A program made the position numbers and the translations under genes. The notes under the pieces are model-generated. The model was not told the origin of the DNA. It did no database searches and worked only from the letters and a program-made list of their open reading frames with translations. Positions 1 through 5,705 of a stretch of 5,810 nt of DNA are shown one piece after another; positions within the stretch are counted from its first letter, which is position 1; every line of letters begins with the position of its first letter. The DNA lies in contig JAUXLO010000124.1 in assembly GCA_030623665.1 (NCBI GenBank), positions 1-5,810 on the forward strand, in the 5' to 3' direction. This DNA comes from Planctomycetota bacterium. GTDB lineage: Bacteria; Planctomycetota; Brocadiia; Brocadiales; Bathyanammoxibiaceae.

Positions 1-2
1 GA

Positions 3-755
3 GACCTGGCGGGTTATGTCGCAGCCACATATATGAGGGGAATCGCATATGTCCAGGTGCCGACCACACTTGTAGCTCAAATAGACAGCAGCATAGGCGG
101 CAAGGTGGCGGTAAACCACCCCAGGGGGAAGAACCTGATTGGATGCTTCTATCAACCAAAGGCCGTTTACATAGACCCCCTCGCCCTAAAGACCCTTCCC
201 AGAGAAGAGACAACCCAGGGCCTGGTAGAGGTCATTAAATATGGCATGATCCGGGACGCATCCTTCTTCAACTACCTGGACAAGCACCTCCCCAAGATAC
301 TCCAGCTCGAGCCTGATGTCCTGGAGAGGGTTATCGAGAACTGCTGCCGCATTAAGGCGTGGGTAGTGGAAAGAGACGAGAGAGAAGAAACGGGGCTTAG
401 GTCCATCCTCAACTACGGTCATACCCTGGGCCATGCAATAGAGGCCGTGGGCGAATACAGGGGCCACCGCCACGGTGAGGGAGTGGCGATAGGGATGATA
501 CTGGCCACCAGCATAGCTGTGCGTCTGGGCATGACGGATGAAAAGGTCTTAGAGCAACAGAGACAACTCCTGCAGAGAGCCGGCGCACCTACTTATTATA
601 GACAGGATACAGAGGCGCTGTTCGATTTCCTTTACCGCGACAAGAAGGCAGTGGCAGGAAGGCTCAAATTCGTGCTACCCGTAAAAATAGGCAAGGTAAC
701 CCTAAAAGAGGTTGACGTGGCTGTAGTAAAGGAGGTTTTGGCAGGCGGTGGATGA
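3..755 (+). CDS. aroB: 3-dehydroquinate synthase, C-terminal part (5' end outside window)
   Basis: AroB converts DAHP to 3-dehydroquinate, the second step of the shikimate pathway, in the cytoplasm with NAD+ and a divalent metal. The frame is open from base 3, starting inside the family motif DLAGYVAATYMRG, so the ATG at 33 is internal. About 250 residues are visible; the family is usually about 350-370, so roughly the first 110 (most of the NAD-binding N-terminal domain) are missing. Visible signatures are the VPTTLVAQIDSSIGGK segment, the metal-ligand Glu in GLVEVIKYGM, the NYGHTLGHAIE motif holding a metal-ligand His and the catalytic His four residues later, and the third ligand His in HGEGVAIGM. 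GRLKFVLPVKIG near the end is also typical. All expected metal ligands are present, so the enzyme looks intact. Its stop lies 8 bases inside dprA, implying co-transcription and coupled translation. The identification is very secure. Confidence 0.97.
   Translation, partial: DLAGYVAATYMRGIAYVQVPTTLVAQIDSSIGGKVAVNHPRGKNLIGCFYQPKAVYIDPLALKTLPREETTQGLVEVIKYGMIRDASFFNYLDKHLPKILQLEPDVLERVIENCCRIKAWVVERDEREETGLRSILNYGHTLGHAIEAVGEYRGHRHGEGVAIGMILATSIAVRLGMTDEKVLEQQRQLLQRAGAPTYYRQDTEALFDFLYRDKKAVAGRLKFVLPVKIGKVTLKEVDVAVVKEVLAGGG
728..735 (+). promoter_or_regulatory. Ribosome binding site fixing the GTG start of dprA
   Basis: AAAGGAGG lies inside the 3' end of aroB, 12 bases before the GTG at 748. No ATG in the dprA frame is closer, and the protein read from this GTG begins exactly where DprA homologues normally begin (a short lead-in to the N-terminal helical region). 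It therefore supports a GTG start and translational coupling to aroB. Confidence 0.75.
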
Positions 756-1851
756 GGAATCAAAGGCGCTCCTGCACCTAAGCCTCACAAAGGGGATAGG
801 TACCTCGACTTACCGCACGCTGCTTGAGCGATTCGGCTCTGCCTCGGCCGTACTCAATGCGCGAAAAACAGACCTGGCAGATATACCCGGTATAGGCACT
901 AAGTTGGCGGGTGAGCTCTCACGCTCCAAGGATAGCGTGAACATAGATAAGGAGCTCGCCGTTGCCCAGGAACACGGTATCAACATTGTCCCATACACCC
1001 ACGAGCACTACCCACACAATCTAAGGGCCATCTATGACCCCCCTCTTGTCTTATACACAAAGGGCGACATAAATCCCAGCGACGTGCTGTCTATGGCCAT
1101 CGTGGGCGCAAGGAGGTGCACCTACTACGGGCAGTCTCAGTCCAAGAGGCTGGCGAGATTGCTTGGCCAGTCGGGTTTTACTATCATAAGCGGCCTGGCC
1201 AGGGGGATAGATACGGCCGCGCACCAGGGGGCATTGGAAGTAGGCGCCAGGACTATCGCTGTAATGGGCTGCGGACTGGGAAGGGTATACCCCAGGGAGA
1301 ACAGAGAGCTGGCAGAGCGTATAAGCTGCCAGGGAGCGGTGATATCAGAGTTGCCCATGCTCACACCCCCCACCGATAAAAACTTTCCGCCGCGAAACCG
1401 CCTGATAAGCGGACTCTCACTGGGTGTAGTAGTGGTGGAGGCGAGCCAGAGGAGCGGCGCACTCATCACCGCCCACTGGGCACTTGAACAAGGCAAGGAG
1501 GTATTCGCCGTACCGGGCCAGGTGGACAGCCCCTACAGCCGCGGCACCCATAAGCTCTTGAAAGAGGGGGCAAAACTCGTTGAAGACGCAGGCGACATAA
1601 TCGAGGAGCTAGGCCCGTTAGCAGAGACCCTGAGCGTAGATGGGAAAGAGGAGATTCGGGACCCCAGAAGCCTGGCACTGAACTCACAGGAAAAGAAGAT
1701 CTTTTCGCTGCTAAGCAGCCAGCCCAAGACTATCGACGAAATAACTGAGGAGTCCCAGCTGCCCGCCTCCAACGTCGCCAGCACACTCATGATTCTGGAG
1801 ATACGAAAGCTGGCCAAACAACTCTCCGGCAAACGGTTTGTTAAGCCATAA
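748..1851 (+). CDS. dprA: DNA processing protein DprA (Smf), single-stranded DNA-binding RecA loader
   Basis: DprA binds incoming single-stranded DNA during natural transformation and loads RecA on it. The gene is also widespread in bacteria not known to be competent. The 367-residue protein is full length. An N-terminal helix-hairpin-helix-like region covers about residues 10-60, including DIPGIGTKLAGEL. The central Rossmann-like DprA domain covers about 110-287, with IVGARR at 118-123, SGLARGID at 148-155, FPPRNRLISGL at 213-223, SGALITA at 236-242 and VPGQVDSPYSRGTHKL from 255. A winged-helix-like C-terminal domain, typical of many DprA proteins, covers about 311-367. The start is GTG, chosen from the Shine-Dalgarno site inside aroB. 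It overlaps aroB by 8 bases and is followed directly by a hairpin terminator, so it is the last gene of its operon. No other competence gene is visible here. The family is certain; a role in transformation in this organism is inference. Confidence 0.97.
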   Translation: MDEESKALLHLSLTKGIGTSTYRTLLERFGSASAVLNARKTDLADIPGIGTKLAGELSRSKDSVNIDKELAVAQEHGINIVPYTHEHYPHNLRAIYDPPLVLYTKGDINPSDVLSMAIVGARRCTYYGQSQSKRLARLLGQSGFTIISGLARGIDTAAHQGALEVGARTIAVMGCGLGRVYPRENRELAERISCQGAVISELPMLTPPTDKNFPPRNRLISGLSLGVVVVEASQRSGALITAHWALEQGKEVFAVPGQVDSPYSRGTHKLLKEGAKLVEDAGDIIEELGPLAETLSVDGKEEIRDPRSLALNSQEKKIFSLLSSQPKTIDEITEESQLPASNVASTLMILEIRKLAKQLSGKRFVKP

Positions 1852-1853
1852 AA

Positions 1854-1898
1854 CCCCTGAGACACAGTACGTAATGTCTGGGTCCTCAGGGGTCTTTC
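1854..1898 (+). terminator. Probable intrinsic terminator of the aroB-dprA operon
   Basis: Starting two bases after the dprA stop, CCCCTGAG (1854-1861) pairs perfectly with CTCAGGGG (1885-1892). A smaller inner pairing, GACA (1861-1864) with TGTC (1875-1878), is an alternative. The right arm runs into TCTTTCC, a weak U-tract, so termination may be incomplete. Position and the GC-rich stem make a terminator the best reading. Confidence 0.65.
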
Positions 1899-1919
1899 CC
1901 CCTAATAGCAAGATTTTAC

Positions 1920-1949
1920 TTGATATTTTCCCCTGATATGGGATAAGAT
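1920..1949 (+). promoter_or_regulatory. Candidate sigma-70-type promoter of the Rh channel gene
   Basis: TTGATA (1920-1925) is followed after 18 bases by TAAGAT (1944-1949). It lies after the dprA terminator and about 100 bases before the Rh start codon, so the channel is likely transcribed on its own with a leader of about 90 bases. A shifted -10, GATAAG (1942-1947), would give a 16-base spacer. No convincing sigma-54 site with the GG-N10-GC pattern was seen. Confidence 0.4.
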
Positions 1950-2046
1950 TCTGCGCAGTAACTGCCTGTTTTGCTCGTCTAAGTTACACCCTATTGTTCT
2001 TTTCTATCGTCAAAACGTGTACCAGTTATAGGAGGGGGGATGAAAC

Positions 2047-3237
2047 ATGAACAAGTTCCGATGGGTGCTGGTTTTACCTATTGTGTTGGCTGTGCTGGCA
2101 GCCTCTTCCGGTACCAGTTGGGGTGCTGAGGGAGAGTCCGGGGCCTCCCTGGAATCAGTAGTAGCCGTACAGAAGTATAACCGCGGTATCCATGTAATGG
2201 CTATGCTACTGGTAGGTTTCGGATTTTTGATGGTCTTTGTAAGGAGGTACGGACTTTCCACAGTAACGGCCACATACCTGCTGGTAAGTATAGCAATACC
2301 CCTTTATATAGTGATAAACAGTCTGGGGGTCCTGGGTGAACCCAAAATAGAGGTGGACAGACTCCTTCTGGCGGAGTTCGCCGCGGCAAGCCTGTTGATA
2401 TGTGCCGGCGCACCCCTGGGCAGGCTGAAGATGTCTCAGTACCTGCTGCTGGGGGTATTCTTTATACCCTGCTATATGGCCAACGAATGGATACTCCTGG
2501 AGGGCGGTCTCGGTCTGATACCCCAGGGCGGCTTTGTGGACACAGGTGGTTCTATACTGATTCACGCCTTCGGGGCCCTATTCGGACTGGGCGTGGTGAT
2601 GACCATGACCACCGAGCAGGAGTTTAAGACCCCTATAGAATCTGATTCTACCAGCGACCGGTATTCCATGCTGGGCAGTATGGTCCTGTGGTTGTTCTGG
2701 CCCAGCTTCTGCGCAGGGCTCGTCGCGCCTGATATGGTACCATACACGGCCGTAAACGTCATAATATCCCTTTGCGGCGCCACAATAGCCACCTACTTTG
2801 CCTCGGTCGCCTTGAGGGGCAAGATATGCATCGCTGACATTGCTAATGCAGCACTGGCAGGCGGCGTGGCGATTGGGTCTACCTGCGACCATGCTACCCA
2901 CACAATGGCCTTCATAATCGGCCTCCTGGGCGGTACCCTGTCCACCTACGGCTTTGCCGTTATACAAGAAAAGGTCCAGGGAATGGTCAAGGGGATAGAC
3001 ACCTGCGGCGTTACCAACCTGCACGGGTGGCCTGGCATCTTTGGCGGCGTTGCAGCGATATTTGTCGTCGAAGGCCTCGACAAGGGCCCTCAACTCATGG
3101 GCATTGGCATAGCAATCGTACTGGCACTCATTACGGGTTACGTAACGGGAAAGATACTGGCGGCCTTTGGCAGGAGAATCAAACCATACGAGGATTCCGA
3201 GGAGTTCATCACAGAGGAGGGTCCAGCCACAGCTTGA
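2047..3237 (+). CDS. Rh-family (Rh50-type) ammonia/ammonium channel
   Basis: This is an inner-membrane channel of the Amt/Mep/Rh superfamily that should conduct NH3/NH4+, probably as a trimer. Sequence motifs place it in the Rh branch rather than Amt: HVMAMLLVGFGFLMVFVRRYG (residues 49-69), VDTGGSILIHAFGALFGLG (164-182), MVLWLFWPSF (212-221), IANAALAGGVAIG (265-277) and DTCGVTNLHGWPGIFGG (318-334). The conserved pore Asp is D165 and the twin pore histidines are H173 and H326. Residues 1 to about 27 look like a cleavable signal peptide ending near SWGA, as in some Amt proteins. About eleven membrane segments follow from residue 46 to 375, then a short acidic tail. The Shine-Dalgarno AGGAGGGG lies 9 bases before the ATG; another ATG at 2040 is in a different frame. 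There is no adjacent glnK, and a terminator follows. The family call is secure; the direction of transport in the cell is unknown. Confidence 0.93.
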   Translation: MNKFRWVLVLPIVLAVLAASSGTSWGAEGESGASLESVVAVQKYNRGIHVMAMLLVGFGFLMVFVRRYGLSTVTATYLLVSIAIPLYIVINSLGVLGEPKIEVDRLLLAEFAAASLLICAGAPLGRLKMSQYLLLGVFFIPCYMANEWILLEGGLGLIPQGGFVDTGGSILIHAFGALFGLGVVMTMTTEQEFKTPIESDSTSDRYSMLGSMVLWLFWPSFCAGLVAPDMVPYTAVNVIISLCGATIATYFASVALRGKICIADIANAALAGGVAIGSTCDHATHTMAFIIGLLGGTLSTYGFAVIQEKVQGMVKGIDTCGVTNLHGWPGIFGGVAAIFVVEGLDKGPQLMGIGIAIVLALITGYVTGKILAAFGRRIKPYEDSEEFITEEGPATA

Positions 3238-3334
3238 GCGGTTTACCTTCTTGAGGGCCTCAATATATAGGTGCGCCAGCAGCTCAAGTGGATAGAACAT
3301 CCGGCTCCATAATCCCCGGTGCAATTTTTGCAAT

Positions 3335-3375
3335 AAAGGCGTGGCAGCCTAAGACGTTGCCACGCCTTTGTTTTC
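3335..3375 (+). terminator. Strong intrinsic terminator downstream of the Rh channel gene
   Basis: AAAGGCGTGGCA (3335-3346) and TGCCACGCCTTT (3358-3369) form a perfect 12-bp stem around an 11-base loop, followed by GTTTTC. It sits about 100 bases after the channel stop and just before the tRNA-Pro promoter, separating the two units. The leading AAA and trailing TTT allow some activity in both directions. Confidence 0.85.
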
Positions 3376-3400
3376 ATCCTTATACGGATAATCTTTGTCC

Positions 3401-3428
3401 TTGAAAACCATATACCCTGGCCTATAAT
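3401..3428 (+). promoter_or_regulatory. Sigma-70-type promoter of tRNA-Pro
   Basis: TTGAAA (3401-3406), a 16-base spacer and a perfect TATAAT (3423-3428). Transcription would start near 3435, about 14 bases before the mature tRNA 5' end, giving a short leader trimmed by RNase P. The consensus -10 fits a highly expressed stable RNA. Confidence 0.7.
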
Positions 3429-3448
3429 CACAGAGTCGCGGGTTTTTT

Positions 3449-3526
3449 CGGGGCGTAGCGCAGCCTGGTTAGCGCGCCTGCCTTGGGAGCAGGAGGTCGG
3501 CAGTTCAAATCTGCCCGCCCCGACCA
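3449..3526 (+). tRNA. tRNA-Pro, anticodon TGG
   Basis: All arms fold. The acceptor CGGGGCG (3449-3455) pairs with CGCCCCG (3516-3522); the D stem is GCGC/GCGC; the anticodon stem CCTGC/GCAGG encloses the loop CTTGGGA with anticodon TGG at 3484-3486; the T stem GGCAG/CTGCC encloses TTCAAAT. Discriminator A and a genome-encoded CCA end the gene (ACCA, 3523-3526). TGG can read most or all proline codons by wobble. It has its own promoter upstream. No U-rich terminator follows at once, so the primary transcript may run on toward the coiled-coil gene. Confidence 0.97.
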
Positions 3527-3666
3527 GTATAATTGCCAGAGCAATCGAAGATATTTCTGGGGCAGTTTTATACTTGAAATCCGTAGCTAGAGTTGATAAT
3601 ATTGCACGTTCGTTGGGCGCTTCTGCACAGGTAATTAACCTTCTCGTAAAAGGTCCTTTGTCTTAA
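3526..3666 (+). other. Protein-like open frame without a good start; possible gene remnant or leader ORF
   Basis: From the tRNA-Pro 3' end the frame beginning at 3526 stays open to TAA at 3664-3666. It reads as plausible protein, for example ARAIEDISGAVLYLK followed by VARVDNIARSLGASAQVINL, with regularly spaced hydrophobic residues like an amphipathic helix. There is no ATG or GTG in it. TTG codons at 3574 and 3613 are possible starts but lack a clear Shine-Dalgarno, and the first overlaps a candidate -35 box. Codons such as ATT, CGT, TCT and GTT differ from the ATA/AGG habit of the neighbours. It may be the 3' remnant of a gene lost or displaced beside the tRNA, or chance. Function unknown. 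Confidence 0.2.
3574..3600 (+). promoter_or_regulatory. Possible promoter of the coiled-coil gene
   Basis: TTGAAA (3574-3579) and GATAAT (3595-3600) lie 15 bases apart, shorter than the usual 17. A start near 3607 would give a leader of about 115 bases. Read-through from the tRNA-Pro promoter is the alternative. Confidence 0.3.
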
Positions 3667-3720
3667 ATTACGTGTTAGAAGAGAGTTGTGCAAGGTGCGA
3701 TATTCTGAAAGGAGAAGACC

Positions 3721-4494
3721 ATGCTTGTAGGCTCTAAGGGACTTACCATCATTTCCATATTCATGGGGCTAGTGGCCATATTTTGCCTGGGCCTTGCAGT
3801 TACTGCCATCTCCAAATATCGCACTCAGAGGCACAGGGTCACAGAACTAGAGGAAAGGATACTCCTTGGTAAAGAAGCCATGCTAAAGGTGCCCGAGGCA
3901 CAGCTAAAGGCCCAGGAGGAGGCGGCCGCAAGACAGGATGTTGAGAATCAACTGACTGAGGCACAGGAAGAGCTGGAGTCCCTTAACGAGGAATTCGGAG
4001 AATTCAGGCACGAAGCTGAGTTAGTTGCAGTAGGCAAGGCTGCAGGAGAGAGATTACTGCAACAGGCCAACGAGGCCCTCAAGATAGCAAAGACCGACCA
4101 GGCCGCGGCAGAAGAAAGGGCCGCCACACTCGAGGAAGAAAACACCAGGCTGGAGAAGAAGGTTGCCGAGCTCGACCTGGACGTGCGTGCCGCGGAGACC
4201 AAGATACGAAACCTTACCAGAGAGCTTGGAGGCGAATCGGCCTCTCTTCATAAAAGCGAGAGTGAATCTACCGAAGTCGCCCTGGCATCTGGACATGGAA
4301 AGAACAAAGTTATTCATGTGGGCTTCGGGCTGGCAGTCACCGGACATGAGCTAGCCGCAGGGTCTTGCGGTGAGATGCAGTCCCTTAAGACCAAGGTAAT
4401 AGACCTTACCAGCGAATTAGTCGCCCTCACCAAGGCGAAGAACTCCGCAGAGAGGGCCCTATCAGAACTCCAGCAGCAGTTAGCCTCCAGATAA
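3721..4494 (+). CDS. Membrane-anchored coiled-coil protein, family not recognised
   Basis: I do not recognise this 257-residue protein. GAAAGGAG ends 6 bases before the ATG, a clear start. Residues 7-30 (for example ISIFMGLVAIFCLGLAVTAI) form one membrane segment with few charges before it. A long, Glu/Ala/Leu/Lys-rich coiled coil follows from about 36 to 172. Residues about 173-218 break the pattern: Ser-, Gly- and His-containing, with HVGFGLAVTGHE, and not helical heptads. A short second coiled coil runs from about 219 to the end. The long helical part probably lies in the cytoplasm if the Arg/Lys-rich stretch after the membrane segment (residues 32-39) obeys the positive-inside rule; the opposite topology cannot be excluded. 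Such proteins often act as scaffolds or tethers, but no partner is visible. It lies between two tRNA genes, tRNA-Glu starting 20 bases after its stop. Confidence 0.8.
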   Translation: MLVGSKGLTIISIFMGLVAIFCLGLAVTAISKYRTQRHRVTELEERILLGKEAMLKVPEAQLKAQEEAAARQDVENQLTEAQEELESLNEEFGEFRHEAELVAVGKAAGERLLQQANEALKIAKTDQAAAEERAATLEEENTRLEKKVAELDLDVRAAETKIRNLTRELGGESASLHKSESESTEVALASGHGKNKVIHVGFGLAVTGHELAAGSCGEMQSLKTKVIDLTSELVALTKAKNSAERALSELQQQLASR

Positions 4495-4514
4495 AAATAC
4501 CCCCGCACAGACAA

Positions 4515-4587
4515 GCCCCCATCGTCTAGAGGCCCAGGATGCCAGGTTCTCAGCCTGGAGACCGGGGTTCAAATCCCCGTGGGGGTA
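4515..4587 (+). tRNA. tRNA-Glu, anticodon CTC
   Basis: The acceptor GCCCCCA (4515-4521) pairs with TGGGGGT (4580-4586), the first pair being G-U. The anticodon stem CCAGG/CCTGG encloses the loop TTCTCAG with anticodon CTC at 4549-4551; the T stem CGGGG/CCCCG encloses TTCAAAT. The 5' part ATCGTCTAGAGGCC is typical of tRNA-Glu. Discriminator A is followed by CTT, so CCA must be added by nucleotidyltransferase, unlike the tRNA-Pro here. CTC reads only GAG, so a TTC tRNA-Glu must exist elsewhere. No promoter is evident in the 20-base gap from the coiled-coil gene, which suggests co-transcription and processing. Confidence 0.96.
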
Positions 4588-4629
4588 CTTATGCATCCTT
4601 CCACCTGCTTAGTAAAATATAATTAGAAG

Positions 4630-4669
4630 CCTCTGAAAAAGCCTCGTGACGTAGAATAGATTTTAGAGG
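4630..4669. repeat. Imperfect inverted repeat after tRNA-Glu
   Basis: CCTCT-G-AAAA (4630-4639) is complementary to TTTTAGAGG (4661-4669) with a single bulged G, around a 21-base loop. The stem is AT-rich and is not followed by a T-run on either strand, so it is at best a weak terminator or processing signal for the tRNA transcript. No gene is seen in 4588-4825. Confidence 0.3.
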
Positions 4670-4731
4670 TAGGTGTCTCTTAAATCTCCGCTCCTCTCGA
4701 GCTTCCTATCAAATGTCCTGGCCCTTTTATA

Positions 4732-4761
4732 TTGACTTGCTCCCGCTCAGAGAGGTAATAT
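4732..4761 (+). promoter_or_regulatory. Sigma-70-type promoter of the small exported protein gene
   Basis: TTGACT (4732-4737), an 18-base spacer and TAATAT (4756-4761). The predicted start near 4768 gives a leader of about 58 bases before the GTG at 4826. A second AT-rich element, TATAAA at 4788-4793, lacks a matching -35. Confidence 0.6.
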
Positions 4762-4825
4762 GCCTGCACACGTCTACGGGGCGGCGGTATAAAATTCGAT
4801 TAGGCTCAATATTCAGGGGGGAAAC

Positions 4826-5266
4826 GTGAAGAAGACCATTTTCCTGCCATTTATTATGATATTCTTGTCCTGCGGGACGGGCCTTGCGGATGTAATTACG
4901 CTGTGGGATGGGTCTGTCTTTGAAGGAAAACTGGTTAAAACAGAAAAAGACTGGGTGATGTTTAGAATACCTGAGGGGTCTGTTGGCATGCCGGATGAAG
5001 CTGTGGTTACTATCGAGGATAGGGAGCCAACGGCAGATGAGAGGGAGAAGTTAATAAGGTTCAAGACTGAGCGCTATGACGTAACCATTAAATCAGATTC
5101 CATGACGCCATTTGAAGAAGAGGTCGTAGCTGAAACTGTTGTTCTGTCAGACAAAGACCCGGATATGCCTAATGACACCATTACAAGAATTCTCGCTGAA
5201 GAATTTAACTTACCCACGATGATTGTGGACATGATACTCCTTAAAGCGCTCTTGATGTCGCAATAA
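4826..5266 (+). CDS. Small exported protein with an N-terminal DGxxxEGKLV-type beta motif, function unknown
   Basis: The 146-residue protein starts at GTG; AGGGGGG (4815-4821) lies 4 bases upstream. Residues 1-21 are a signal peptide: two Lys, a hydrophobic core, then SCGTGLA before D22. Signal peptidase I cleavage after A21 fits best. Cys16 sits in FLSC, a poor lipobox, so a lipoprotein is possible but less likely. The mature start DVITLWDGSVFEGKLV, followed by VMFRIPEGSVGMPDEAVVTIE, looks like a small beta-barrel-like repeat seen at the start of many exported, often planctomycete, proteins. This is family memory, not a search result. The rest is mixed charged sequence ending in a hydrophobic helix-like stretch, MIVDMILLKALLMSQ. 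It appears monocistronic, with its own promoter and a downstream hairpin. It probably acts in the periplasm or at the envelope. I give no specific function. Confidence 0.8.
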   Translation: MKKTIFLPFIMIFLSCGTGLADVITLWDGSVFEGKLVKTEKDWVMFRIPEGSVGMPDEAVVTIEDREPTADEREKLIRFKTERYDVTIKSDSMTPFEEEVVAETVVLSDKDPDMPNDTITRILAEEFNLPTMIVDMILLKALLMSQ

Positions 5267-5312
5267 CATGAAGCGGGCTTCTTCCCGGCGTTGATTATGG
5301 TATTCAATTTGG

Positions 5313-5352
5313 GAAACCAGGCGGGCTTGGTTTCAAACGCCCCAGCTTTTTT
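5313..5352 (+). terminator. Probable intrinsic terminator of the small exported protein gene
   Basis: About 45 bases after the stop, two alternative hairpins can form. GAAACCAG (5313-5320) pairs with CTTGGTTTC (5326-5334) with one bulge. GCTTGG (5325-5330) pairs with CCCAGC (5341-5346) with one mismatch and is followed directly by six T (5347-5352). The second has the right geometry for an intrinsic terminator, though the stem is short. Confidence 0.45.
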
Positions 5353-5384
5353 CATCCCTGCAAAGGGCAAAGCTCAAGCACATA

Positions 5385-5597
5385 TTATTCTTTACGGTAC
5401 TTAAAGGAGAGATTTAGCCTTGCCCGATAAGCTACCACCTTTCCGTCCTCAATCTTCATATCCAACTTCGTAATCTCAGCAATCCTCAGGTCCCTGAGAC
5501 TCTTTGACGCCTGCTCCACTGCATTGCCGGCGGCATCCTCCCAGGATTTGTCACTTGTCCCTACCAGTTCGATGATTTTATAGGTGTTTCCCGGCAT
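5385..5597 (-). CDS. Dodecin, small flavin-binding protein
   Basis: Dodecins are cytoplasmic proteins of about 65-75 residues that assemble into hollow dodecamers binding FMN or riboflavin, probably to store free flavin and quench its reactivity. The 70-residue product is full length and matches the family along its whole length: YKIIELVGTSDKSWEDAAGNA, with the Trp (W19) expected to stack on the flavin, then AVEQASKSLRDLRIAEI, the central strand LDMKIEDGKVVAYRARL, and the closing strand LNLSFKYR. AAAGGAGG (complement of 5604-5611) lies 6 bases before the ATG, so the start is firm. It is convergent with the small exported protein gene and appears monocistronic. No clear minus-strand terminator follows its stop. 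Whether it prefers FMN, as most bacterial forms do, is inference. Confidence 0.95.
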   Translation of the reverse strand: MPGNTYKIIELVGTSDKSWEDAAGNAVEQASKSLRDLRIAEITKLDMKIEDGKVVAYRARLNLSFKYRKE

Positions 5598-5650
5598 CTT
5601 TTTCCTCCTTTGCTGATATCTAGCAGTTCAGGTAGACTCCTTTAGTGCAA

Positions 5651-5679
5651 AAACTACTACTCGCATGAAGGATTGTCAA
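5651..5679 (-). promoter_or_regulatory. Candidate promoter of the dodecin gene
   Basis: On the minus strand a perfect TTGACA (complement of 5674-5679) is followed after 17 bases by TAGTTT (complement of 5651-5656), a poor -10. It lies about 55-80 bases upstream of the dodecin ATG. The -35 and spacing are good, so a promoter that needs help or is weak is plausible. Confidence 0.45.
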
Positions 5680-5705
5680 GCCTAATAGACATAGACAACG
5701 ATTAA

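Noticed and set aside
1137..1496. Minus-strand open frame inside dprA
   Set aside because: Antisense shadow of the conserved DprA domain; low-complexity Ser/Pro/Leu translation and no ribosome binding site.
1950..1980. Possible sigma-54 promoter before the Rh channel (CTGCCTGTTTTGCT)
   Set aside because: It lacks the essential GG at the -24 element, so the GG-N10-GC pattern is not met.
2578..3333. Long minus-strand open frame of 251 codons opposite the Rh channel gene
   Set aside because: It is the antisense shadow of a strongly matching membrane channel gene. Its translation is rich in Cys, Tyr and Arg with no family motif, and it runs across the terminator.
3449..3666. tRNA-Pro as the attachment site of an intact mobile element
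   Set aside because: No integrase, transposase or direct repeat of the tRNA 3' end is visible in the window; only a possible small remnant remains.
5270..5330. Direct repeat GCGGGCTT, twice about 48 bases apart
   Set aside because: Only two 8-base copies in a region of hairpin-forming sequence; not enough for a repeat family, operator pair or CRISPR-like array.
5074..5370. Minus-strand open frame overlapping the small exported protein gene and its terminator
   Set aside because: No recognisable domain and no clear start signal, and it conflicts with a plus-strand gene that has a promoter, a Shine-Dalgarno and a signal peptide.
5344..5374. AGCTTT...AAAGCT with inner CCCT-GCAA-AGGG as a minus-strand terminator of dodecin
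   Set aside because: The inner stem is only 4 bp, the inner and outer stems are separated by an uneven internal loop, and no T-run follows on the minus strand.
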